From Pyxicephalus adspersus (lineage: Eukaryota > Chordata > Amphibia > Anura > Pyxicephalidae), in NCBI RefSeq assembly GCF_032062135.1, contig NC_092863.1, positions 16,811,760 to 16,875,759 of the forward strand: 64,000 nucleotides of DNA, read 5' to 3'. Position 1 is the first letter of the stretch; the number at the start of each line of letters is the position of its first letter. Position numbers and translations under genes: made by a program. The notes beneath the pieces were generated by a model. That model was not told where the DNA came from and did not search any database. It saw only the letters and a program-made list of their open reading frames with translations. Below are positions 1-11,700 of this stretch, one piece after another.

Positions 1-676
1 CAAATAAGTAAGATGCTATAAATAATAGATGTAATTGCAATCTGCAGTATACAATTTAAAGCATGACATATGAAATAAAACTATTTGATTCATTGCAATA
101 TGCATGTGCTTCACATGAGTAGTCATGATCAATAGCATCAATCTATAGATCATAAAGGCCACTATTAAAGTAAATGGGCAGTGTTAAAGCATGACAGTAA
201 AGTTGAATAATCTGTGATCAATCGCAGTAAAGTTGGCTTGGTCATAACATGCTTCTCTAAATTGGGCTATTAGTAATAACTGTTATTTTATGCTATCATA
301 CAACAGAAGTGTTTAAACTTAGAGGGGTATGATTATCTATGCTGGAAAAAGAAGTAACCTTTTCTATGGATATTTCAAAGGATCATCGCTTAGCACTCAG
401 GACAGATGAGAACAGGTACAGAATTATAGAATTAAGTTCTCATTGTTGTGGAGTGTCCATGGCACAAAAGAATCCAGGGTGGACCGACTCTTATTACAGA
501 CTTACCATGCCATGTTCCACTCTGTGTGTGTGGAAGTAACCATCAGGATAAAGAGAGAGCATTCGCTTCCTCAAGTCAGACCCTCCAACAAGTGAGAAAA
601 ACAGTGGGCAGCATAGTAGTCGCATCACCGAATCCACCCACCAAATCATTGACTTCGTCTTAGCTCTTTTTGAGTT
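1..676. other. AT-rich gene-free stretch
   Basis: No exon with keratin similarity or recognised repeat was found. Short open frames here resemble no known family. Confidence 0.5.
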
Positions 677-684
677 ACCAGGTC

Positions 685-1042
685 TTGAGGTCTCCAACCC
701 CTGGCTATCTGACAGGTGGGCTGCAGCTCTGGCCAGTGCACCCACCAGCGGGGTCAGGAGAAGGACACCGCTTGGCGGGGGCACACCGGCCATAAGCATG
801 GACCTTGTCTCCTGGAGACATCACAGGTTCAGGGCGATAGGGAGGTTGTGTTTCTGAACACAACCTGCCCACTCTCCCATTGCAGCCTCAGACCAGCGAT
901 GGGAGAGTGGGCAGGTTCTGGCATCATGACGTCACTCTGGGGAAAGTTTCTTTACCTTTGAGTGACACGACACCCCACGCATGCGCCATTTGGATTCTGT
1001 GCATTTAGTGGTCCGGGACGTGCAGAAGGTTGGGAACCACTT
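685..1042 (+). mobile_element. hAT-like MITE, family A, copy 1
   Basis: About 358 bases similar along their length to 3105-3420 and 51345-51721. The ends (TTGAGGTCTCCAACC and GGTTGGGAACCACTT) are degraded forms of the terminal repeat CAGGGGTCCCCAACC. No target duplication is visible, so it is probably the oldest or a damaged copy. It contains TGACGTCA at 927-934. Confidence 0.75.
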
Positions 1043-1201
1043 CTCTATAAGGAGTCCCTGTCTCCTGAGCATTTATTTCAACAAATATATTCCTATAAAT
1101 GTCTATGCACATAGACTTCCAAAAGGCCCTAAGTTACTTCATGCCACTATCTTTGATGAAATGTCATCAGTGTAAAAAAAAAAAAAATAAAATAAAAATT
1201 A

Positions 1202-1590
1202 AGCTGCGTACACACTTCCAATTTTTATCGTTCAAAATGAACGACGAACGAACGACGAACAATCGATTGGGCAAAAATCGTTTGTAAAAAAAGTAACCAA
1301 CGACGCCGACGAACGAGGAAAGTCGTTGGAAATGAACGACCGGACCGGCAGATCGGAAGACGATCGTTGACCATCGTTCGTGTGTACGATCGTTCATTGA
1401 TCGTCCATGGTCTGAGCATGCGTGATGAACGAACGTTCCTGTGGTGCACATAACTTCCTGTATCGTTCAAACGATCGCATCTATTGTGTGTACAATATCA
1501 CAGATATTGCACGTGCACGTTCACAGATATCGTGCAGGATCGTTCGTCGTTCGTTTACCAACGATAATAATTGGAAGTGTGTACGTAGCT
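1202..1590. mobile_element. PIF/Harbinger-like MITE with 3-bp TTA target duplication
   Basis: A 389-base element with inverted ends AGCTGCGTACACACTTCCAA and its inverted match (AGCTACGTACACACTTCCAA) at 1571-1590. Similarity continues inward for about 50 bases through repeats of ACGAACGA. TTA flanks both sides (1199-1201 and 1591-1593), matching the TWA target preference of PIF/Harbinger elements. It holds no coding capacity and is unusually CpG-rich for this window. Confidence 0.82.
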
Positions 1591-1593
1591 TTA

Positions 1594-1970
1594 GTGCTGT
1601 CATTTAACAGTTACACTTAAGTACTCTCCTTCACATTTCCCATAGCTGGTATAAGTCTATTTAGGAAGGTGAGGAATGCAGGCTTTACTCAGACAGCAGT
1701 AGTTAAACATTTCCATTAGATGAGAGGGATTTTAAATTCAAGGAAGAAAAGAATTGTGCTAGGGAATTAATTCTTCCTGGAGAAGTAAGTTAAAAGGCAC
1801 ACTGCAAACTAATAAATAATTTATGAGAAAAACACTAAAAGCAACCATTTTTAATGTATTTTTCTGCCATGTTCTGTCGGAGCTGGACTTATGGAGCAGT
1901 GAAGCACTTCAGAGGACAGTTTTGGATTGAAAGTTATTATTGCAAAAAGTGCTAATTATTACTATTATTT

Positions 1971-2006
<36 letters not shown>

Positions 2007-3096
2007 TGGAGTTCTGCATTACATTTTAGGGCTTGTTTTTAAGTTACAATTAAAGCTATGGTCATTTACAGTATTTAAAAAATACACTTTAAAATGAAAT
2101 CTGAATGTTTAATTTTATATCTAATCACTTCCATTTGAAGCGTGTATAGTATTTGGTGCCAAGATAATTGTACCAAAAAAATACAAACCCTTGGGGATAT
2201 ATAACAGACATTGTAGGCCTGAGGAGCCCACAGATTCTTATTATTCACGGATTGTTTGCAATGCCCTCTGGTTAACTCAAATGAGCTTTGCTTTCATTTG
2301 TAGAATTTGCTCCTTAAAAGGCAGACTTGGGTAACACGTGTTTTCGTATCAAACCATCTCTTGGCACCTGGACATTTAGAGTATTAAGACTCGGCTAGCT
2401 TGATGGATGTGTGTACTGGATAAACTGTATCCAAAATAATTTTTGAAATAATTATTTTTTTACACTGATGTACAACATTAGGTATCACTGATCAGTAAGT
2501 GTTATGGTAATTGTTTTCTGGCTTAATATTCATTTTATGGCTAATTCTATCTACTGATATTTTGGATAGGATGCCCAATGAAACTTCTGGAGAAACAATA
2601 GGGTTTCACTAAACCATGGCTAATAAACACTGGTCTGGAGTATAGCTTTAAAGTATATGTAAAGCCAATTCAAATTTTAGAAAGTAGGAAATTATTAAGA
2701 TCCCTGCCACTTTCTGTCTCATATATACATACCAGGAAGTTAGAAGTAGATAAAAATGTCCTTATATAGTCAACTGTCGGTGTACCATGTGACCTTGTCA
2801 AAGATTTCACATAAACCATAAAATATAATTTTTTAGAATTACTATTCTAACTAGTTAGTGGTAATGTAGGTACCACTATTAAAAAGTACCCTCAGTTTGC
2901 TTGATTTGAATATTGATGTATTAATTTCTCTAAATGTGGGAATGAAAGGTGGTCCAATTTGCACAAAAGGGAGTCAGCAGTGCAGTGTGAGCAATAGAAA
3001 TGCGGAGTCTGGTGGGGGCCAAACATCTATGGCAGAGTTTATAGTAGTGGGATGAGACCTAATTTAATCTGAAAACCTCCCTGGGTTTTGGAGTCT
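1594..3096. other. Gene-free AT-rich stretch
   Basis: It holds an (AT)n tract at 1974-2003. No exon or other recognised repeat seen. Confidence 0.5.
1974..2003. repeat. (AT)n microsatellite
   Basis: About 15 uninterrupted AT units. Confidence 0.95.
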
Positions 3097-3104
3097 ACCT
3101 AGAT

Positions 3105-3420
3105 CGGCAGTCGCCAACCGGTGGTCCACGGCTCTGGTCGGTGCACCCCCGATTGGGGTCAGGAAAAAAACCTCGCTGGGAGGGCGCGCACTGGCCCGAG
3201 CCGCAGACCATGTCACCCGTGTGAATCACAGGCTTAGGGAACTGGCCGAGTTGCGTCTCTGGTCTGAGCCTGCGATGGGAGAGTGGGCGGGTTCACTATC
3301 ATGACGTCACTATGGGGGGTAATTTCTTCCCCTTTAAGTGACACCTGGCTCCTCGTGCATGCGCTGTCCAGAGCCGGTAAATTTAGTGGTCCGTAGGTTT
3401 GAAAATGTTGGCAACCACTG
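3105..3420 (+). mobile_element. hAT-like MITE, family A, copy 2
   Basis: 316 bases with inverted ends CGGCAGTCGCCAACC and GTTGGCAACCACTG. A perfect 8-base duplication ACCTAGAT lies at 3097-3104 and 3421-3428, the length typical of hAT transposition. It carries TGACGTCA at 3302-3309. No coding capacity. Confidence 0.87.
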
Positions 3421-3928
3421 ACCTAGATAACCCTCAGAGTTGAGTGTTAGGCAATCCCCAAGAACATGCTTGGAGAACCCCTTTTAGCAGCCAAAAATGT
3501 GACCGAGCATGTACATAAAAGATAAAAAGAGAGCCAACCTAATTTTTCTTCCAGTCTTTTGAAGCTTGCAACACATAAATTTATGTGAACAGGCTCCACT
3601 GCACTTTTGTGTTTGTCTTTATTAGGAAATATGATAAAATTTCAATGGCATATACAGTACCTACAAGAAATACAATATTCCTTAACCAAGGTATCATGTT
3701 GACATAAGTTCTTAATTTTCATAACTAGACAAGACCTTTTGCTCCAGGCGGGAAGCCAGACAAAGTTTACTAAGGCAAAAAAAGATTGTACAAAGCAGAT
3801 CAACAGGATCTACAGGCTATAGTTTACAGTAACGTGCAGAATTAAAGAACTGAGGAATTAAAGAAAGAGAGGGGTTTTAAAATGTTGCTGTAAAGTTTTA
3901 CTGACTGCTAAGCTTAGCTACACTTTGA

Positions 3929-4148
3929 GCCTGATTTAATAAAGGTCTTCATGACTGGAGAAGATAGACTATCATGGGAAAACCTCAGTGATTCAGCTAA
4001 CCTGGAAATGATTTTGAAAAAATCATCTGTTTTTAGTTGCCAAACATTTTCAATCCTGAACCAGATCTGTTCAAGGTTTTTGGGATCACCCCAGTTCTCC
4101 TTTGACAGTCATTTTCTCCAGTTTTGGAGAGCTCTAATAACTCAAGCC
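3929..4148. mobile_element. Long inverted-repeat MITE, family C, copy 1
   Basis: Left arm starts CCTGATTTAATAAAGGTC and right arm ends in the inverse GAGCTCTAATAACTCAAGCC. The arms pair imperfectly for about 70-100 bases, including ACTGGAGAAGATAGACT on the left and TTTTCTCCAGT on the right. Two relatives lie at 34152-34375 and 37622-37817. No coding capacity. Confidence 0.7.
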
Positions 4149-5668
4149 TTTTGTCTCTCCATCAATTCCCTCCAAGGCCAGGCTACCAGAATGTAAGAAG
4201 CCGAAAAACTGTGCGAGAAACTTACCCATAGTTAAAAGTCCTCTCTGCCCTACACGAGAGGCACCTGAATTGGCAATAGTCAAGTACTGAGCTTCCATAG
4301 TGGCTTGGTGCAGAAGAAATAGCTAAATGTAGACAACTTCATTCCTATCTCACCACACTATATTTCACACCAACATTTACAAAATACACAGCTGAAAGTA
4401 CTTCATAACCAAGGAGTCATCATAATTAGTAACACAACTAACAACAACAAACCATTACTATAATTAGCCCTAGAAATACAAACATTTAAGTTGACATAGA
4501 TAAGCTAGAATGATGATCAATAGCAGGAGGCCATAACAACAGACCTACTACATACCCAGTATGGGAAGCCCCATTTCTATCCATTAATTGTGTGAAAGGG
4601 GCAAATAAATGGTTTTCATCACAGTTGGGGGGAGCTACTGTATATGAACATACCTCTGAGGTTATAAAGAGGTGGCTTCTGTCTATAAAAGGCCCCAATA
4701 GGGCTACGAACTTATTTTTTTTTTACTTTCTTTTATGTGTTACACAGATATGTTTAAGGAGAGAAAACCTGTATCTGTACCTATAATCAAACCCGTGCCT
4801 GTAATGATCTGGCCACCCCACACAGAGTTATGATAAGTCGATGTTGAGAGATTAAGTAAGAACACAGGCGATAATGGTGACCAGTTCTTTGCCCGTCTGA
4901 CCTTTTGGGACATAGCTTTCAGAGTTCGATTCTTTTCAAATGCTAACCCTGCTTTTCTATCATATGTTCATTTTGTAATGCAGGTTAAGAAAACATCCCA
5001 CTTTGTAAATATTATATCAGCTTTCTTTAAATTATTTATTTGCTTGTGACAGATTTGATAAATCTCCATATTTGTTTCCATTTGCTTTTAGTACTGAGAG
5101 CTTACTGCTTCACTAGCCAGTTACTCAATACCAAGAACTGGCACAGCAATATAAACAAAGCGTTGGTATTCTTCACGTCTCTACATTTTATTACCTGTCT
5201 GGCCCTGAACTAAACGAATAATAAACCCTACCTATGACGCCCATCATTTTATGACTTTATAATAACAAATGGACACAGTCACACGTTGAACATTTAGGGA
5301 CTTTTAAGTATGTAGATTTGTACAAATGCATTTTACTATTTCTAAAAAATACAATCTTTTCTCCAAGGGCTGCATGTAATTTTTATTTTTTGTAGACTAC
5401 TTACCTCTTTCAGAAGTCTCCTGGTTGATCAGGTGATATGCAGGCTTCTGTTCTTTCAATCTTCCCCAGTGGTGGGAAGTCCTTGGCAATACTTGGCGAT
5501 TCCCACATAACCACATGGCACAGCTCACATGTTTTTACAGTTCTTCAAAAGGATCTGGCTGGTAAGAAGGAATATTGCAGAGCGGACATCGCCTATCCCT
5601 TCCTGCAAGAATGTCCTGCTGGTCAAACTTTTTTTAAATGTGGATTTTTAATTGCTGAACTAAAATTC

Positions 5669-5689
5669 ATATATATATATATATATATA
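5669..5689. repeat. (AT)n microsatellite
   Basis: Short AT tract, about 10 units. Confidence 0.9.
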
Positions 5690-6021
5690 AAATGCCCCAG
5701 GATTTTTCCCTACAGGGCATTTCTAAGTCTCTGAATTGTTTTAAGGGTACTGCGGAAACATGTATCTAATAAGATCTTTTACCTTTGGGATACCAATAAA
5801 ATACACAAACACTATTTAATAATGTTTAAAGCTTGCTGCTGTAGGGTAGAATGCAACTGAGGTTGTGTGTGATAGAAGAATGCTTAACCTTTCCTAATTA
5901 GGTAATTAAACAACCTATGAACTCTAATCACAAGACGAGCATATCGAGATATGAATGGTATGATCCAGCTTAGCAGACAATGTGAAACATTGTTAAAACA
6001 TTCAACATTCTCTACTATTAT

Positions 6022-6024
<3 letters not shown>

Positions 6025-6057
<33 letters not shown>
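6025..6057. repeat. (AT)n microsatellite
   Basis: About 16 uninterrupted AT units. Confidence 0.95.
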
Positions 6058-6061
<4 letters not shown>

Positions 6062-6625
6062 GACCGTGCCTTATAATTACACTAATTGTATCCGCTTCTA
6101 AAAGGCCAAAAGAAAAATTAGTCATAATGATATTTTTATGAGTGTGTGAAATGTGTGGTTAAGTCATATATACACTCACATGGATTACCTAAAGCTATGA
6201 CATAGCCTGGAACAGAATGCAGGGTCATTTGTATGAAGATCTGTTTTTATGAAGATCTGCTCTAAACAGAACTGCTTTTTTTTGTTGGGTAGAGTGCAGA
6301 TTAAGAGTGTATTATGCTAATCCCGCTACTGGAAAATGGGTTCAGAATTGCAAAATGTTGGTTATTCTTTGTGAAGTACAAGGTATTGTTCTGTAAAAAG
6401 GGAGGCTTTGGTGTGACTTGTAATTTTGTATTTAAATCGACGCATGTTAGAAAATATATATATATGGCTGAGTAGGTCATAGGTAGCTATGTAATACCCA
6501 GGCTGAGGCTGTTTGGTGTATGGTGTTAATGTCCTGGTAGACAGAAGGCTTTTGGTAAAACTTGGCATTAGGGGTCCTAGAGCCGACTAAGGAAGATTTG
6601 GGAGAAAACCCAGCACAACATAAGG

Positions 6626-6750
6626 GGCTCTATCTATAAAACAGGGAGTCAAACATTTTCTCATGGTAATCGATTAGTGCTATTGAAACACATCGACCTG
6701 GCAGATTTCCACAAGGGAATAGTCTAATCCCCTGTTTTATAAATAGAGTT
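6626..6750. mobile_element. Small hairpin MITE candidate
   Basis: Inverted arms of about 22 bases: CTCTATCTATAAAACAGGG on the left and CCCTGTTTTATAAATAGAG on the right, with one mismatch over this span. The interior is about 80 bases and non-coding. No target duplication was established. Confidence 0.55.
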
Positions 6751-8703
6751 CATGGTGTTTACATACATCTGAACTGTTAGCAGAGTAGGCGGACAGTTTG
6801 TACCAGTAAAGCTAGAACCAGCAACTACGAGAGAGCAGAGTGAGCAAATAGTTCTATTCAGCCATTGTGTGGCTATGACTTTTGATCTCGTTAAACTTAA
6901 AAGGGGCAAAAGAAAGTTGGTCTGACCCACTACCATCACACCACCACAAAAAAACTTAAAGAAATGGCTCTTTAAAAACCTTTATAATCCACATGTGAAG
7001 AATTTTATTAGCTAAGATATAAAACTAACCCTCTTTTAGGCATACTAGGTAGCCACTTAACATATTTTCTATCTCATTGTGAAACTGTTATTTTTAGGAA
7101 TTAGGTTGAGATTAAGATAAGATTGTTGTCAACAGTATAAAGTTGGGCTCATTCCCTCGAAAGGATTATTATTATGTACTTCTCGACAAGGAAGACAAAT
7201 GCTAAGTGTCTAGACTCAATAAAATACATAGTGGATTAGGAAGACTTGACTTGGAGACAATTTAGGTGCGTACTATGAGTCCTGACATCCTTTATTGTTG
7301 ACTTCAATTTTTATACCCGAAAACTGTCTTTGTATTCAATTTGAAGCTTACCCAAGCATAATATTACCTTTAACACCACTTAAACAAAACTGTATCACCG
7401 CTAAATATGGTGTATGAAATCATACACTATAGAAAATTTTATTAGAAAAAATAAAGGTCAAAGCTGAGCTTTTGCTCTACAAATCAGGTCAATATCCAAC
7501 CATTAATATCCAACCATCACAAAGTATGTATATAAAGCCAAAACAATTTGTCCACTTTATTTTTACATGTTGCTGCCAATAATGTACTTTCAGCCTTAGG
7601 AAGAAGACAATAGACTGTTAGTGGTATACTTAACAGACAGAATACGAGAAACGTCTTGAATTCTTCTTGTTGCTCCAATTCTAACATTTCAAGTAATGGC
7701 AGGATCTTCTTATGTTCCACCCCCAAAGCCCCATAGTAGGGAGTTACACAACTGACCCCTTGACCGCCCCCAGCAACTGCTTTACACTGGGCAAGAGCCC
7801 AATGTAAATATCCACAATAGATCAGATAAGAGCAGATTCTTGGCATCCACCACTTCTGTGCCATAAATACTGTATAGATTATTTTTTATTAGTTTTTGGT
7901 GTATACCTTGTATGCATACTTTGCGAAGACGGCAGAAAAGCAAAATGAGTACAGAACCACACTAGGTGTACTAAAACATAGAAAAAAGTTTGGATTCAAC
8001 TTTCATAACACAAAAATAACTCCTTGGATGGTTGTATACCCCCTTTCACCCTAATAGGATCACTCAGTTTATGTATTTCTTTTCCTTTGTAGTCATGGTA
8101 ATGGTATCAGTTACATTGAATTTTAGTAGTTATTGGGGTCAGACTATATTCGTCATTTGTTATAAATAAAAAGGAATGTTTTGTTTGACGGCTCGCGTAG
8201 CAGACCGGTACGGGTCCCACCCTAGTTCTAATAGTGCACGGATGGATTAACACATTTCCATTAGCAAGTTATTGCTGTAACTTCAAACACAGAGCCCACG
8301 CCTTGTCAGTGACACAAACTAGCAAAATATTGGGCTACTCCTGCAGGAAATACTTCTGAAACTTGAGAGGAGAAAAACAAATGCTAAGATGAAAGACACC
8401 TATTTGGATCCACTATTCACACCTAATACTACCATGGTTTCATTTTAGAAAACTACACTTTGTGTTTCATGGTGTCCATGTGCCAGTAACTGCTACAAAA
8501 AAATAGTTCCTGTTTATGGCCATTATTTTCAATAAAGGACTAAACAGGTCTGAACCTTGACAGTAATTCTTCATGTTTTTCTTTACGTAAGATGTCCTGC
8601 CACTCATCATGATGGGGTGATGCTTTGTGCAAAGGTGCACTATGACTTGGCGCTTGGATTTGCTTGTTAAACATTTGGGTAATTCTCCTTTTCTGTTTTA
8701 CAG

Positions 8704-8786
8704 CTTCTCAATGGACATATAAATGGTGCCAAGCTAACACTACAGATGGAAAATGCCAAGCTGGCCTCAGATGACTTTAAACGCAA
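8704..8786 (+). CDS. Gene 1 exon 2 (coil 1B start)
   Basis: Preceded by a pyrimidine-rich tract and CAG, followed by GTATGT. It is 83 bases, the usual size of type I keratin exon 2. It enters in phase 0 and ends with two bases of a lysine codon. It encodes [20 protein letters not shown] followed by ASDDFKR, matching the conserved DNAKLAADDFR stretch of type I keratins. It is too short to stand out as an isolated open frame. Confidence 0.93.
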
Positions 8787-11700
8787 GTATGTCAATATGT
8801 TCATTTAAAAGCCTTCTAGCCATGGGATTAAAGAGTAGATAAATACTATAGGAGAAGGAAAGATGTGAAAAAATGGATCAATTCTCAATCTGAACTTTGA
8901 AAGAAAAGCTTTAGGCTACGTTTGCACCCCTCTACATGTCATTCTGTGCTGGGGCATTAAATTTAGATGCATTATGCATGCATTTTACAAGCATGTTATC
9001 ATCTTCATCCTATAAAGAGTAGGGCCTATGGAGACCATAGGGAGAAAATGTTTAGAAAGACACCCTTCGGATAGTTATAGCCTTTTGGTGGTATTCATCC
9101 TTATTTTTTATTAACATTTCTATTTCAATTATCAGGTCAATTTTGCCTTGGCCAAGTAAATCAGCTTTGGTTGAATTTAGTTGATCAAAAATAAAATTAC
9201 AAAAATTGTTTCTGGTATGGTCTCCCAAAATTTGGTAAAATTTCCTTTCGTTTTCTGTGAAAAGAAGAAAAAAAAGTTCTAACCCTTTCCCACATTATCC
9301 AAACTTTTTAAAAAGTTGGTCTGTGGTTTCTATTTGCATTTAAGGAATAGCAAACAAGTCAAGATATTCGTCTTCAAAGTTCTTTATATTATGACAATAT
9401 GAATAAAACAATATAATAACTAAAGGTTAAAAAAAAGGAAAAAAAAATCTTGCTAGCCACCCCCAATGTAGCTGACAGGAGAGCATGCTAAAAGTGTTGA
9501 TTAGACCAGGGAGGGAAGGTTGTGACCTTTTAAAAGACGCTATACAAGTTATACACATAACTTATTTCTAGCTTCCAGCTACTTTTCTCTGAGAAGCCAC
9601 CAGCTTATTTATAACAAGCAGCAATGTCCTTTTTCCATGTTTCCTATGCAATCAATGTTAAGATTCACAGGCTGCTGTAGATGTCAAACAAGATGGAGGT
9701 GCCCAATAATATTTCCAAATTGTTTTTACCGAAAAAGAGGCAGTTGTCTGTGATGGTTTTAAAGATTAAAATAGGCTACAAAAAATAAACAAAACCTACA
9801 CAAGGTAAAAGGAAAAAACCTAGGAAACTATCTCTAACTAAACAGCAATTTCCAAATTAGCAAGTCGAGAAGGTGTGCACTGGGGAATCCTAGTCTCCAG
9901 CCAAGTTCCACAATAAAGAATGTTACACTGCAGTCTAATATATAGCACATTGCTCCTAAATTATCTCATTTTTGTAGGGGGCAGCAATTCCTAGAAATGT
10001 GGTATTGTTTGGATATAGCCTTTTATGAAACATGCTTTGTCATTTATTTTAGGATTCTTTTTCTTGGTGCCTTTGAAAATTTTATTTTTCCTGGTTACCA
10101 TAGGAGATCTGGGTAGGAAAGCATTCTAAGTTTACAGAAAACTGGAATTATATCTTTTCATAACATGTATACAGGGAATACAGCTTCACCATAGACACTA
10201 TGGATTCTGGAAAGGCTGAATATAGTTTTTAGAGTTTAGGCTATCTATATAACACAGAAAGCAGAAATTATTCTAGCTGCATAATTATATAAGATAAAAG
10301 ATAATGAAAGCTTATTAAGCAGTCATTTAGAAATTAGTGTTTCATTAACTGGCACCTACGGTGTTTTGATCAAACAGTCCACATGTATCTGCCTAGTGGC
10401 TTCCTTAAATAACCTCTGAGTCACTCCTCCCCTGGTGACATTACCCAAGCTCAGTCTGGAGCCTCTAGTTCACAACGGAGGGCCAACCACTGCTTTTTAC
10501 TCATTACAAAAAATGTAACCTTAGTAAGAATGTAACAGCATCAAGCAAACGTTTCAGGACATAGGAAACAAAAGGATTTAGGGTAAACGTGTAAGGACAT
10601 TTTTTACCCATGTTACACCAAAAGTCATCAAAATCTCAGTGACTTTCATGAGCAGTGCACATGGTAGTTCGGAGGCTGTGTTTGACCCGCCATGCATTGC
10701 ATTTCTTTAGTGCTAAAATAACCTATAGAGATGCACATGAACGAAAGACAAACTGGGCCAAATGCAGATTGCATCTCAAGTATCTGCAATTGCTACTGAA
10801 AGGCAACGTGTTTGCAAAGACAAGATTTGAACACAATGCTCCTTCGTACTCTCATCGTTGACATAAAGGTGGAGTTCATACATTATAACTTGATATAAAT
10901 TATTGGTTTGTCAATGCTGGCTCTCTTTTGAAAATGCAAATTGACTGCAAGTAACCAGAGGTTGATCCAACCCAACAGGCTTAACCAGATACTAAAAAAA
11001 CAATTGAGTGGACTAGCACAAAAACGAAAAAAACAAAAATACAAAACAAAATAAAAAAAAAACACACTTGTAATGAGTAGAGAATATTACTCAAATTATA
11101 CAAATACTGGCTGTGGTTCTGTTTGATATCACACAGAGATCAATAAAACTTTTCATTTTCCCAGAATCATTAAGTAAAAAATGGAATAAGATGAAATAGA
11201 GTTAAGTAGGATAACAGGTATTCATAATGAATTACTGCAATACCATTTATGAAAAAGAAATGATGACGCTACCAAGAGCTGGATGTACCCTTGAGGGTTT
11301 AAAAAGCTTGAGCATTAGGTGATGTGCTCCACCAATAAGATGTTTACCTTCTGACTACCAAAAAGCTATTGGAAATGACGTGGGATGACACGTTGGGTCC
11401 CACCACAGCTCTACTCAGCATAGGCCATGTACAGAACAGTGAATGTCAATACTTTTATGAAGGCAATATCTGGAATTACAAAGTCATTTGGTATTGTGAG
11501 GGGTTAAGCTCAGGAGTGCCTTTGCTGGGGTCAAAGGACACTTGTCTTGTTCATCCAACTCAGATCACACACCGAGGTATCAGTTTTAAGCTGACTTGTA
11601 GCCAGGTTTATTGAAGGTTGCAGATAAAATAACAAAACAGCAAAAGAAAACCTTGTCTGTCCAGCACTTACTATACATCAGACATCCCTGTCTATCAGCT

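Larger units (their letters stand above)
4149..8703. other. Gene-free repeat-rich stretch (gene 1 intron 1 if exon 1 is upstream)
   Basis: No keratin exon 1 is present: no [10 protein letters not shown] frame occurs. It holds AT microsatellites (5669-5689, 6025-6057) and a small hairpin MITE (6626-6750). A 115-codon minus-strand open frame at 7517-7864 resembles nothing recognised. Confidence 0.55.

Noticed and set aside
7517..7864. 115-codon minus-strand open frame with hydrophobic segments
   Set aside because: No recognised motif, no splice or promoter context, and a length possible by chance in 64 kb. It is not supported as a gene.
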